A stretch of 64,000 bases of DNA from Phocaeicola dorei (lineage in GTDB: Bacteria; Bacteroidota; Bacteroidia; Bacteroidales; Bacteroidaceae): contig NZ_CP046176.1 in the NCBI RefSeq assembly GCF_013009555.1, positions 1,147,501-1,211,500 of the forward strand, in the 5' to 3' direction. The notes below the pieces were generated by a model that was not told where the DNA came from, made no database searches, and worked only from the letters and a program-made list of their open reading frames with translations. Position numbers and translations under genes: made by a program. Shown here in pieces: positions 36,983-44,763 of the stretch. Each line of letters opens with the position of its first letter. The first letter of the stretch is position 1.

Positions 36983-38218
36983 ATGGATGCAAAATTATCG
37001 GCAGCTCAATTAATGGAGCTTGAGAACAAACATGGAGCACACAATTATCATCCTGTTCCTGTGGTATTGGATAAAGGAGAAGGTGTGTTTGTATGGGATG
37101 TGGAAGGAAAGAAATATTATGATTTCCTTTCCGCTTATTCGGCGGTGAACCAAGGACATTGTCATCCGCGTATTATTGATACGTTGGTAAAACAGGCGCG
37201 AAAGCTGACTTTGACTTCACGCGCTTTTTATAACAGCCAGTTGGGACGGTATGAAGAATTTGTCACCCGTTATTTCGGATATGACAAGGTTTTACCGATG
37301 AATACGGGAGCCGAGGCGGTAGAAACCGCATTGAAGCTTTGCCGCAAATGGGCGTATGAAGTAAAAAAGCTTCCCAAGGATACGGCGGAAATCGTTGTAT
37401 GCCGGAATAATTTTCATGGGCGTACTACCACTATCGTTTCTTTCTCCATTGATCCGGACGCTTACAATAACTACGGACCTTTTACTCCCGGCTTTGTTGT
37501 GATTCCTTACAATGATGCCGAAGCGCTGGCGAAAGTGCTGGACGAACATCCCCATGTGGCCGGATTCCTGGTTGAGCCCATTCAGGGAGAAGCAGGTGCT
37601 TATGTACCCGATGAGGGGTATTTGAAAAAATGTTACGACTTGTGTCGTGCCCACAATGTACTTTTTATAGCCGATGAAGTGCAGACCGGCATTGCCCGTA
37701 CAGGCAAATTGCTGGCTTGTGACTATGAGAATGTTCATCCGGATATCCTGATTTTGGGAAAGGCTTTATCGGGTGGGGCCTGTCCTGTTTCTGCAGTATT
37801 ATCATGCAATGAAGTGATGGATGTTATCCGTCCGGGACAACATGGTTCCACTTTTGGCGGAAATCCTATTGCTGCGGCAGTGGCTGTTACGGCACTGGAG
37901 GTGGTACGGGACGAACAGTTGGCGGACAGGGCATACAGACTGGGATTGATATTCCGGGAAGAGATGAGAAAACTGTGTGAAACATCTCGTGTGGCTTCTT
38001 TTGTCCGGGGCAAGGGATTGTTAAATGCGTTGATAATCAATAATGATGAAACGAAGGATTTGGCGTGGGAAATTTGCTTGAAATTGGCCGAAAACGGTTT
38101 GCTGGCCAAACCGACACATACGAATATTATTCGTTTTGCTCCGCCATTGGTGATTACAGAGGAACAGTTAAAGGAGTGTATCGAAATTATAAAGAAGACG
38201 ATTGCCCTGTTTGAATAA
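36983..38218 (+). CDS. rocD: Ornithine aminotransferase
   Basis: PLP enzyme (class III) that moves the delta-amino group of ornithine to 2-oxoglutarate, giving glutamate-5-semialdehyde. Typical segments: [105 protein letters not shown] and the PLP lysine in [16 protein letters not shown]. Starting at ATG 36983 gives 411 aa, the usual size. It completes the predicted arginine-citrulline-ornithine-glutamate semialdehyde path. Confidence 0.95.
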   Translation: MDAKLSAAQLMELENKHGAHNYHPVPVVLDKGEGVFVWDVEGKKYYDFLSAYSAVNQGHCHPRIIDTLVKQARKLTLTSRAFYNSQLGRYEEFVTRYFGYDKVLPMNTGAEAVETALKLCRKWAYEVKKLPKDTAEIVVCRNNFHGRTTTIVSFSIDPDAYNNYGPFTPGFVVIPYNDAEALAKVLDEHPHVAGFLVEPIQGEAGAYVPDEGYLKKCYDLCRAHNVLFIADEVQTGIARTGKLLACDYENVHPDILILGKALSGGACPVSAVLSCNEVMDVIRPGQHGSTFGGNPIAAAVAVTALEVVRDEQLADRAYRLGLIFREEMRKLCETSRVASFVRGKGLLNALIINNDETKDLAWEICLKLAENGLLAKPTHTNIIRFAPPLVITEEQLKECIEIIKKTIALFE

Positions 38219-38278
38219 AGGATTTTTTATCCTGTCTTTTAGGGGTGGATTCAATCTGCCCCTCTAATCGTTTTCACT
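38219..38278 (+). terminator. Weak terminator region after rocD
   Basis: Two consecutive hairpins: AGGAT-ATCCT (38219-38233) with a T-filled loop, and an imperfect stem TTAGGGGTGGAT / ATCTGCCCCTCTAA (about 38239-38272). No long T-run follows the second. The rest of the gap to 38428 shows no gene or clear signal. Confidence 0.35.
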
Positions 38279-38428
38279 GATACCCACCTGTTTATGACGC
38301 TTCATCTTTCACTGTTCCATACTGTTTGGCAATCAAGGAAGTATAGAAAAAGTAATTATTTGATGAGGCTGTTCTTCTTGATAAGAATATTTAATGCAGT
38401 TATATCCGGTTAACTCGGAAATAATTTC

Positions 38429-38516
38429 TATCTTTGCACCCCGAATTAAAAAATAGACGTATGATGCCGTGAATAGCGGTCGTGTATTCTAGAACACCAC
38501 GTAAAAAACAGGAGAA
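38429..38516 (+). promoter_or_regulatory. Promoter and structured leader of the queuosine genes
   Basis: TATCTTTG at 38429-38436 is an exact -7 match; transcription should start near 38443. The ~74-nt leader contains a hairpin around TTCTAGAA (about 38489-38504), a CCG/CGG stem (about 38466-38478), and an A-run (AAAAAAC) just before AGGAG of the ribosome binding site. This architecture would suit a translational riboswitch such as preQ1, but I cannot align it with a known preQ1 consensus. Confidence 0.45.
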
Positions 38517-39203
38517 ATGAAGAATAATAACACTGTATCTGTATCGTTCATGTTGCTTGGCATACTGTTTTGTGTATGTCTTGTCGCAGCAAATTTATTG
38601 GAGACCAAAGTAGTCCAGATCTGGAAAATTACGGCAACTGCCGGATTGGTTGTATTTCCTATCTCTTACATTATCAATGATTGTATAGCCGAAGTATGGG
38701 GCTTCCGCAAGGCACGTCTTATCATCTGGATGGGCTTTGCCATGAATTTCATGGTGGTAGCTTTGGGGCAGCTTGCCATTCTGATGCCCGCAGCTCCGTT
38801 TTGGGAAGGAGAGGAGGGCTTCAACTTCGTTTTCGGCATGGCGCCCCGCATCGCTGTAGCCAGTCTGACCGCTTTCTTGGTCGGCTCTTTTCTGAATGCC
38901 TATGTCATGAGTAAAATGAAGCTGGCCTCGGGGGGAAAGAACTTTTCACTTCGTGCTATCACTTCTACCTTGGTGGGTGAGAGTGCCGATTCCATGATTT
39001 TCTTTCCTGTTGCCTTCGGAGGTTTGATGCCTGCCGGTGAACTGATAAAGATGATGGTTATTCAGGCGGTGCTCAAGACACTCTATGAAATTATTATCCT
39101 GCCTGTTACCATCCGTGTGGTAAATTACATCAAGAAGGTGGATGGCAGTGATGTCTTTGATGAGCATATCTCATACAATGTATTAAAAATCAAAGAACTT
39201 TAA
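38517..39203 (+). CDS. yhhQ: Queuosine precursor transporter (YhhQ/VUT family)
   Basis: Integral membrane protein, 228 aa with about six helices, that takes up preQ0/preQ1 or related queuosine precursors. Family features: NLLETKVVQIWKITATAGLV, FPISYIINDCIAEVWGFRKAR (the conserved acidic residues in the second helix region), RIAVASLTAFLVGSFLNAYVM and TLVGESADSMIFFPVAFGG. It is followed by queC and queF in the same direction, which supports the substrate. A 112-bp spacer with a repeat element separates it from queC. Confidence 0.92.
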   Translation: MKNNNTVSVSFMLLGILFCVCLVAANLLETKVVQIWKITATAGLVVFPISYIINDCIAEVWGFRKARLIIWMGFAMNFMVVALGQLAILMPAAPFWEGEEGFNFVFGMAPRIAVASLTAFLVGSFLNAYVMSKMKLASGGKNFSLRAITSTLVGESADSMIFFPVAFGGLMPAGELIKMMVIQAVLKTLYEIIILPVTIRVVNYIKKVDGSDVFDEHISYNVLKIKEL

Positions 39204-39210
39204 TAAGTTG

Positions 39211-39300
39211 CTGATGTGTCAGTGTGCCGGTTAGCCAATTACCATGCGGTATATGGCGCAGCATATCCACATAGCGCAGCAATTGGCACATTAGTAAATT
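39211..39300. repeat. Intergenic repeat element related to the one near pheS
   Basis: Contains GATGTGTCAGTGTGCC, then GCCAATT (39234-39240) and AATTGGC (39281-39287) as inverted arms, and finishes GGCACATTAG. The word set (ATGTGTCA, GTGCCAATT, AATTGGCACA) is shared with 30420-30540, including the inverted CCAATT core. The loop holds a second inverted pair around GGCGCAGCATAT. It fills the spacer between yhhQ and queC. Confidence 0.6.
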
Positions 39301-39315
39301 GAAAAATTATCAACA

Positions 39316-39987
39316 ATGAATAAAAGTGACGCATTGGTTGTGTTCAGCGGAGGGCAGGACTCAACCACGTGCCTGTTTTGGGCAAAAAAACATTTCCGCA
39401 AAGTGTATGCTTTAAGTTTTATCTATGGACAAAAGCATGTGAAGGAAGTGGAGCTGGCCCGTGCTATTGCCGGAAAGGCAGGTGTGGAGTTTAAAGCGAT
39501 GGATGTTTCCTTTATAGGCAACCTGGGTAAAAATTCGCTGACAGATACTACGATAACGATGGATGAGGTGAAGCCTGCCGATAGTTTCCCTAATACGTTT
39601 GTGCCGGGGCGGAATTTGTTCTTTCTGAGCATTGCAGCTGTCTATGCACGCGAATTGGGGATCAATCATATCGTGACCGGTGTGTCGCAGACAGACTTCA
39701 GCGGTTATCCTGATTGCCGGGATGCTTTTATCAAGTCACTGAATGTGACGTTGAACCTTGCCATGGACGAGCAGTTCGTGCTTCACACTCCGCTGATGTG
39801 GATTGATAAAGCGGAAACATGGGCGTTGGCGGACGAATTGGGCGTGCTCGATTTGATCCGGCATGAAACGTTGACTTGCTATAATGGCGTACAGGGAGAT
39901 GGCTGCGGTCATTGCCCGGCCTGTAAGCTCCGTCGTGAAGGATTGGAAAAGTATCTGGAGATAAAGGCGGAAAGAGAGAAACGATAG
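39316..39987 (+). CDS. queC: 7-cyano-7-deazaguanine synthase
   Basis: ATP-dependent enzyme making preQ0 from 7-carboxy-7-deazaguanine and ammonia for queuosine synthesis. The PP-loop motif is [16 protein letters not shown] near the N-terminus. Further family segments are [33 protein letters not shown] and the C-terminal zinc site [17 protein letters not shown]. Length 223 aa is normal. It lies between the precursor transporter and queF. Confidence 0.97.
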   Translation: MNKSDALVVFSGGQDSTTCLFWAKKHFRKVYALSFIYGQKHVKEVELARAIAGKAGVEFKAMDVSFIGNLGKNSLTDTTITMDEVKPADSFPNTFVPGRNLFFLSIAAVYARELGINHIVTGVSQTDFSGYPDCRDAFIKSLNVTLNLAMDEQFVLHTPLMWIDKAETWALADELGVLDLIRHETLTCYNGVQGDGCGHCPACKLRREGLEKYLEIKAEREKR

Positions 39988-40048
39988 GATAAATGAATGT
40001 GTTTTCTCCTTGTATGAAAGGTGTTTTCTTTTTGCCGAGTATATTGTT

Positions 40049-40126
40049 TCACTTTAGTGAGCAAGTTTTATCACTAGAGTGAAGAAATTTCATCACTTTA
40101 GTGGTACAACTTCATCACTCTAGTGA
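40049..40126. repeat. Array of four 12-bp palindromes with exact 22-bp period
   Basis: Four copies of TCACTnTAGTGA-like palindromes start at 40049, 40071, 40093 and 40115, each exactly 22 bp apart. Copies are TCACTTTAGTGA, TCACTAGAGTGA, TCACTTTAGTGG and TCACTCTAGTGA. The 10-bp spacers are less alike but mostly end in TTTA or TTCA. The spacing equals about two turns of the helix, so all sites would face one side. It lies between queC and queF and overlaps no supported gene. It could be a cooperative operator or a noncoding repeat. Confidence 0.8.
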
Positions 40127-40206
40127 AACGATCTGCTCGAAGCGGGGAGAGAATTTCTTTTCTAAGGTATGATAGAGAAAACATGAATATGAAAAAAATA
40201 ACTTTA

Positions 40207-40662
40207 ATGGAAAGAAAAGATGAATTGACCCTTCTCGGGTCGAAGACCGAGTACAGGCAAGATTATGCTCCCGAAGTGTTGGAGTCCTTTGTGAACAAAC
40301 ATCCCGGAAACGACTATTGGGTACGTTTTAACTGTCCCGAATTTACCAGCCTGTGTCCTATTACAGGACAGCCCGATTTTGCGGAAATCCGTATCTCCTA
40401 CCTGCCTGATGTGAAAATGGTGGAGAGCAAGAGCTTGAAGCTGTATTTGTTTAGTTTCCGTAATCATGGCGATTTTCATGAAGATTGCGTGAATATCATC
40501 ATGAAAGATTTGATTAAGCTGATGGATCCTAAATATATTGAGGTGACGGGCATTTTTACTCCGCGCGGTGGTATTTCCATTTATCCGTATTGTAATTACG
40601 GCCGTCCGGGTACTAAGTATGAGGAATTGGCGGAGTATCGGATGCGTAATCACGATTTATAG
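40207..40662 (+). CDS. queF: NADPH-dependent 7-cyano-7-deazaguanine reductase
   Basis: Reduces preQ0 to preQ1 in queuosine synthesis. The catalytic cysteine is in [20 protein letters not shown] and the substrate-binding QueF motif is [24 protein letters not shown] 40207 gives 151 aa, the size of unimodular QueF; ATG 40183 or 40189 (159 or 157 aa) are alternatives. The frame is open to 40123, but that start overlaps the palindrome array and is unlikely. The gene is 220 bp after queC, so it may have its own control. Confidence 0.95.
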   Translation: MERKDELTLLGSKTEYRQDYAPEVLESFVNKHPGNDYWVRFNCPEFTSLCPITGQPDFAEIRISYLPDVKMVESKSLKLYLFSFRNHGDFHEDCVNIIMKDLIKLMDPKYIEVTGIFTPRGGISIYPYCNYGRPGTKYEELAEYRMRNHDL

Positions 40663-40728
40663 TTGTATCTCTTGGAATGAATAGAGAGATTGTGGACTCA
40701 AATATTTGCTGGTTCTGAAAATTTGTTC

Positions 40729-40736
40729 TATTTTTG
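40729..40736 (+). promoter_or_regulatory. -7 element of the tRNA-Ser promoter
   Basis: TATTTTTG, an exact TAnnTTTG match, 13 bp before the mature tRNA 5' end. Confidence 0.6.
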
Positions 40737-40749
40737 CACTCCGAAAAAA

Positions 40750-40837
40750 GGAGAGGTGCTCGAGTGGTTGAAGAGGCACGCCTGGAAAGCGTGTATACCC
40801 CAAAAGGGTATCCGGGGTTCGAATCCCCGTCTCTCCG
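40750..40837 (+). tRNA. tRNA-Ser (anticodon GGA)
   Basis: An 88-nt class II tRNA. Acceptor arm GGAGAGG pairs with TCTCTCC (last pair G-T). The anticodon stem CACGC/GCGTG encloses loop CTGGAAA with anticodon GGA, reading UCC/UCU serine codons. A long variable arm (TACCCCAAAAGGGTA) and a T-arm GGGGTTCGAATCCCC are present, as expected for tRNA-Ser. The CCA end is not encoded. Confidence 0.96.
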
Positions 40838-40863
40838 CGAAAGTAGAAAAGTTAAAGTTGTAG

Positions 40864-40900
40864 ATTCTTGAATTTGAACGATTCAAGAATTTTTCTTTTT
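40864..40900 (+). terminator. Terminator after tRNA-Ser
   Basis: Perfect 10-bp stem ATTCTTGAAT / ATTCAAGAAT (40864-40873 with 40881-40890), 7-nt loop, followed by TTTTCTTTTT. Confidence 0.85.
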
Positions 40901-40962
40901 CTAGTATTTTCCTTCATCTTTTCAAGGAGCTTATGTTAAATTGGAATCCGGTAATTTGATTT

Positions 40963-41835
40963 ATGAAGACAATTTCGATATATGATTCGTTGCTTGTTTT
41001 AGGGCGTGGAATAGGACAAGTCATGTTTCAGAATAATGCGTTGTCCGGTTTGTTAATGTTGGTCGGAATTTTTCTGAACTCGTGGCAGTTGGGAGTATTA
41101 GCGGTAGGCGGTAATATAATAAGCACGTTGGCGGCTTGTATCTCAGGTTATGGACGTGACGATATAAAGAATGGACTGTATGGTTTTAACGGCACATTGA
41201 TAGGTATAGCAGTCGGAGTTTTCATGCAGCTGTCTTTGTGGTCTTTGCTGCTCATGGCGGTAGCTTCATGTTTTTCTACTTGGATAGTACGGCTTTTCAG
41301 CCGGCAGCATTCACTTCCCGGATTTACTGCTCCTTTCATTTTTTCTGTGTGGATATTATTGGGAATCTGTACTTGGATAACGCCGGATTTATTGCTGGTT
41401 TCCGAAACGGTATCTGATACTGTGCGGGAGGTTGATTACGTTCAGGCTTTTTGTTTAGGTATTGGTCAGGTCATGTTTCAAGAAAATTTATTGACCGGAC
41501 TGTTCTTTTTGGCTGGTATTGGGGTTAATTCATGGACTGGAACTTTTTATACTGCGCTGGGGACACTTCTTCCTGTTCTTTTTGCTGTATTTTGGGGGAT
41601 AGATCCGGAAATGTTGAATATGGGATTGATGGGCTATAATGGTGTATTGTGTGCTTTGGCTTTAGGAGGCAAAACTTGGAAAAGCTTTGTATGGGCTTTA
41701 TGTTCAGTCTTGCTGTCCGTTGTATTGCAGTTTGCAGGGATCAAGTTGGGAATTACTACTCTGACTGCACCTTTTGTACTATCTGTATGGATGATAATGA
41801 TAATGCAGAAAGTGGTGAATACAAAAGGTGAATAA
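40963..41835 (+). CDS. Urea transporter (UT family)
   Basis: Channel-like membrane protein of the urea transporter family, 290 aa. It shows the family's internal repeat: GRGIGQVMFQNNALSGLLML with NGLYGFNGTLIGIAVG in the first half, and GIGQVMFQENLLTGLFFLAG with NMGLMGYNGVLCALALGG in the second. No urease genes are in the window. It stands alone between a tRNA and the convergent dnaX; the 241-bp gap to dnaX contains only short AT-rich inverted repeats and no gene. Short amides other than urea are possible substrates. Confidence 0.9.
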   Translation: MKTISIYDSLLVLGRGIGQVMFQNNALSGLLMLVGIFLNSWQLGVLAVGGNIISTLAACISGYGRDDIKNGLYGFNGTLIGIAVGVFMQLSLWSLLLMAVASCFSTWIVRLFSRQHSLPGFTAPFIFSVWILLGICTWITPDLLLVSETVSDTVREVDYVQAFCLGIGQVMFQENLLTGLFFLAGIGVNSWTGTFYTALGTLLPVLFAVFWGIDPEMLNMGLMGYNGVLCALALGGKTWKSFVWALCSVLLSVVLQFAGIKLGITTLTAPFVLSVWMIMIMQKVVNTKGE

Positions 41836-42076
41836 TAGACAGTATCCGTAGTTCAGGCAGATTGATTTTATAATGGATGTAAAACAATCTAATTGGGATA
41901 TTATTATGGATCTAAATTGATTGACGCAAAGGCTGGAAAAGTATAGCTTACGCTCAATGAATCATTTATGAAGGGTTCCTTTCAAGATCCTTCATGACAA
42001 CACATTGAAAAACAATATATTGTGTAATTATGAAGGATTTGAAGGATTTCCCGGTATCTTTTTATATTTATAGGTT

Positions 42077-43888
42077 TTATGATAACTCCAATCCCAGTGC
42101 TTCTTTTAATTTCAGCAGATTCGGGTTTTTCTTGCTCATCATCTGGAAACGTTCCACATGGCTGTAAGCACGGATGTTCTCGGTAGGGGCACTGACACGT
42201 ACCGTCATGGTGATTTTCCGGTTGTGCAGTCGTTCGCGTAAATGATTCTGAACCGATGGTATCAATTGTACCATATATTTTTCCACCATATCATTGTCTA
42301 CTGTCACTTCAAAAGTCGTGTCATTCAACAAATGCGGATGCATGTTCATCATTCGTGCGGAGTTAGCCTTCTCTTCCTTGGGCAGGGCGGCTGCAAATTC
42401 ACGCCAGTAATAGTCCAGATCTTTTTCATTGAAAATATAATCTTCGTATGTGGCATCGTTTTGGACAGCGGTGCTTGCCGCTTTTGCTTCTTGCTTTTCC
42501 GCAGCTTGCTGTTCGTGCAAAGGACGGCGCAGGGATATACCGAGTGAGCCCGCCTTGAACACCGGGATTTTTTTCTCTTCTCTGGTCTGAGGCAGCGGGC
42601 TTGGACGGCTTGCGTTCATACTGCCGGTTGTACTTGTACCCTGTGGTTGAGGAACGGCGGTTGCTGCGGTCTGTGCAGCGGCAGCTTTAGCCTGAGGCTG
42701 TGGCTGCGTGGCGGCTGTGGAAGTCGCTTGCTGCGTAAATAGGGGTTTTAATATCTTCTTAGGGCCACGCCCACCACTTGCATCATCGGCGTCGGGCAGA
42801 GTGAGTTGGGCGCATTGAATCAGTGTCAGTTCTACCAGCAGACGTTTGTTTTTGCTTGCACGATAGTTCAGGTCACAATCATTGCATAGCTTCATGGCAC
42901 GGTACAGGAATTTCTGGTCACATTTTTGTGCTTGTTCTTTATAGCGGTCGCGGATACCGGCGCCTACTTCCAGCAATTGCAGGGTGGAAGGATCCTTGCT
43001 CACCAGCAAATCCCGGAAATGAGAGGATAGTCCGGTGATGAAATGGCTGCCGTCAAATCCTTTTTTCAATACGTCGTTAAAAAGCAGCATGGATTCGGGA
43101 ACTTTGTTTTCAAGCAACAAATTGGTCAGCTTGAAATAATATTCGTAATCCAAGACATTCAGGTTTTCAATCACACTTTTGTAAGTGATGTTCCCACCTG
43201 TGAAGCTGACTACTTGGTCGAAGATGGAAAGAGCGTCGCGCATACCACCGTCGGCTTTCTGTGCGATGACAGTCAGGGCTTCGGGTTCGGCGTTGATATG
43301 TTCCAGTTTGGCAACGTATTGCAGATGGTCGATAGTGTCTTTGATGCCGATGCGGTTGAAGTCATAAATCTGGCAACGGCTCAGAATAGTCGGCAGTATC
43401 TTATGCTTTTCCGTTGTGGCAAGGATGAAGATGGCATGATGAGGCGGTTCTTCCAATGTTTTCAGAAAAGCATTGAAGGCGGCTTGCGACAACATGTGGA
43501 CCTCATCAATGATATATACCTTGTACTTGCCGATTTGTGGCGGGATACGTACCTGCTCAATCAGCGAACGGATATCTTCTACCGAGTTGTTGCTGGCGGC
43601 ATCCAGCTCATGTATGTTGTAAGAACGCTGTTCGTTGAATGCCAGACAAGACTCACACTGATTGCAGGCTTCGCCTTCGGCAGTGGGGGTCTGGCAGTTG
43701 ATGGTTTTGGCAAAGATACGTGCACACGTTGTTTTTCCCACTCCACGCGGTCCGCAGAACAGGTAGGCATGTGCCAGCTTGCCGGTGGCAATAGCATTTT
43801 TTAAGGTGATGGTCAACGCGCGTTGTCCCACAACCGATTCGAATGTAGCGGGACGATATTTTCGTGCCGATACGATATAATTTTCCAT
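42077..43888 (-). CDS. dnaX: DNA polymerase III subunit gamma/tau
   Basis: ATPase of the replicative clamp loader. ATG 43888 begins MENYIVSARKYRPATFESVV, the classic DnaX N-terminus; the open frame continues upstream to 44014 but that stretch includes the promoter. Walker A is CGPRGVGKTTCARIFAK, a zinc module follows (CNQCESC), then the DExH-type IIDEVHMLSQAAFNAFLKT and sensor 1 LATTEKHKI. An Ala/Gln-rich linker (about residues 390-450) joins to a tau-type C-terminal domain. Length 603 aa is normal for tau. I see no dnaX frameshift signal. Confidence 0.96.
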   Translation of the reverse strand: MENYIVSARKYRPATFESVVGQRALTITLKNAIATGKLAHAYLFCGPRGVGKTTCARIFAKTINCQTPTAEGEACNQCESCLAFNEQRSYNIHELDAASNNSVEDIRSLIEQVRIPPQIGKYKVYIIDEVHMLSQAAFNAFLKTLEEPPHHAIFILATTEKHKILPTILSRCQIYDFNRIGIKDTIDHLQYVAKLEHINAEPEALTVIAQKADGGMRDALSIFDQVVSFTGGNITYKSVIENLNVLDYEYYFKLTNLLLENKVPESMLLFNDVLKKGFDGSHFITGLSSHFRDLLVSKDPSTLQLLEVGAGIRDRYKEQAQKCDQKFLYRAMKLCNDCDLNYRASKNKRLLVELTLIQCAQLTLPDADDASGGRGPKKILKPLFTQQATSTAATQPQPQAKAAAAQTAATAVPQPQGTSTTGSMNASRPSPLPQTREEKKIPVFKAGSLGISLRRPLHEQQAAEKQEAKAASTAVQNDATYEDYIFNEKDLDYYWREFAAALPKEEKANSARMMNMHPHLLNDTTFEVTVDNDMVEKYMVQLIPSVQNHLRERLHNRKITMTVRVSAPTENIRAYSHVERFQMMSKKNPNLLKLKEALGLELS

Positions 43889-43920
43889 AAGCGGAGTTCT
43901 TTTTTCTAATATGAGTTCTG

Positions 43921-43928
43921 CAAAAGTA
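43921..43928 (-). promoter_or_regulatory. -7 element of the dnaX promoter
   Basis: Minus-strand TACTTTTG matches TAnnTTTG and lies 32 bp upstream of ATG 43888, supporting that start. Confidence 0.5.
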
Positions 43929-43972
43929 CATAAATTATCCGTTTTTATGGGTAGGATTGCTTGAAATATTTC

Positions 43973-43980
43973 TATCTTTG
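43973..43980 (+). promoter_or_regulatory. -7 element for the divIC-like gene
   Basis: TATCTTTG, exact -7 match, 26 bp before ATG 44007. Divergent from dnaX. Confidence 0.55.
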
Positions 43981-44006
43981 CAAAAATCAAAAAAGGGATT
44001 CTTTGT

Positions 44007-44303
44007 ATGAGCAAATTGCTGACTATTTGGAACTACATCCGGCGCCATAAGTATATGATTACGGTGCTGATCTTTATTGTAGTTATTGGTTTTCTGGATG
44101 AGAACAGCTTGATTCAGCGGGTAAAGCATCGCAGTGAGATCAGCGCGCTGAATAGTGAGATAGAGAAATACAGAAAGCAATATGAGGAAGATACGGAGAA
44201 ACTGAAGGAACTGACCACGAATCCTGAGGCTTTGGAGAAAATAGCACGCGAGAAGTATTTGATGAAGAAGCCTGACGAGGATATTTTTGTGTTTGAAGAA
44301 TGA
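44007..44303 (+). CDS. Septum formation initiator (FtsB/DivIC-like)
   Basis: Small bitopic cell-division protein of 98 aa. A short cytoplasmic N-terminus is followed by one membrane helix (residues about 17-30, MITVLIFIVVIGFL), a coiled coil (about 40-72, ISALNSEIEKYRKQYEED) and the conserved NPEALEKIAREKYLMKKPDE tail typical of DivIC/FtsB. It would bridge FtsL and FtsQ/DivIB in the divisome. Its stop overlaps the next start by 4 bp. Confidence 0.9.
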   Translation: MSKLLTIWNYIRRHKYMITVLIFIVVIGFLDENSLIQRVKHRSEISALNSEIEKYRKQYEEDTEKLKELTTNPEALEKIAREKYLMKKPDEDIFVFEE

Positions 44304-44644
44304 GTAAATCTTATAATATAATTTCGATGGTAGGGGCAGTCCTGCTGCTGGCAGGTGCGGTGTTGCAAATCACCCGGTGGGAGCTTGCGCCTTATCTGTA
44401 TACGCTGGGTGCTGTGATGTTCGGCTATGTGCAGGTGATGGGGAATCGTTATGATGGAAGGAATTTTATCATCAAGCGTTTGCGTAGACAGCAGATTTTC
44501 GGGGCTGTCGCACTGGTCTTTACAGGAGTATTGATGTTTACCATGAAACGTAACGAATGGATTGTTTGTCTTTCCATTGCCGCTGTCCTGGAACTTTATA
44601 CGGCTTTCCGTATTCCGCAGGAGTTGGAGAAGGAGAAACGTTAA
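44300..44644 (+). CDS. Small four-helix membrane protein of unknown function
   Basis: 114 aa with about four hydrophobic segments (near 8-22, 29-46, 67-83 and 88-103) and positively charged loops (KRLRRQQ). I do not recognise the family. The ATGA overlap with the divIC-like gene shows they are translated together, so a link to envelope or division is possible but unproven. Confidence 0.85.
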   Translation: MSKSYNIISMVGAVLLLAGAVLQITRWELAPYLYTLGAVMFGYVQVMGNRYDGRNFIIKRLRRQQIFGAVALVFTGVLMFTMKRNEWIVCLSIAAVLELYTAFRIPQELEKEKR

Positions 44645-44703
44645 GGAATCTGTGTCATTTTTTTGTCCGCGTTTATCAGAGGCTTATCTTGTGAAAAATA
44701 GGA

Positions 44704-44740
44704 GAACGCGGACAACACTTGTTACATGTTGTCCGCGTTC
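44704..44740. repeat. Perfect 13-bp inverted repeat between convergent genes
   Basis: GAACGCGGACAAC (44704-44716) and its exact complement (44728-44740) flank an 11-nt loop. A further copy of one arm core (TTGTCCGCGTTT) lies at about 44663-44674 and a partial copy (TTGTCCGG) at about 44751-44758. No immediate T-run follows on either strand, but short T/A runs are nearby, so it may be a bidirectional terminator. Confidence 0.6.
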
Positions 44741-44763
44741 TAAAAAATAGTTGTCCGGTATTG

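Noticed and set aside
38443..38516. Firm call of a preQ1 riboswitch
   Set aside because: Context is right, but I could not align the sequence with a known preQ1 class, so it stays a hypothesis.
40049..40136. CRISPR array
   Set aside because: The period is 22 bp with 12-bp palindromes and 10-bp spacers, far shorter than CRISPR repeats and spacers, and no cas gene is near.
40123..40206. Extended QueF N-terminus from ATG 40123
   Set aside because: It overlaps the palindrome array and adds 28 residues not found in unimodular QueF.
43043..43804. Long plus-strand open frame of 253 codons
   Set aside because: It lies wholly inside dnaX on the opposite strand. The minus strand has clear clamp-loader motifs; the plus frame has no recognisable domain or signal.
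42077..43888. Programmed frameshift producing a short DnaX (gamma)
   Set aside because: I saw no slippery A-run with a downstream hairpin of the E. coli type in the gene.
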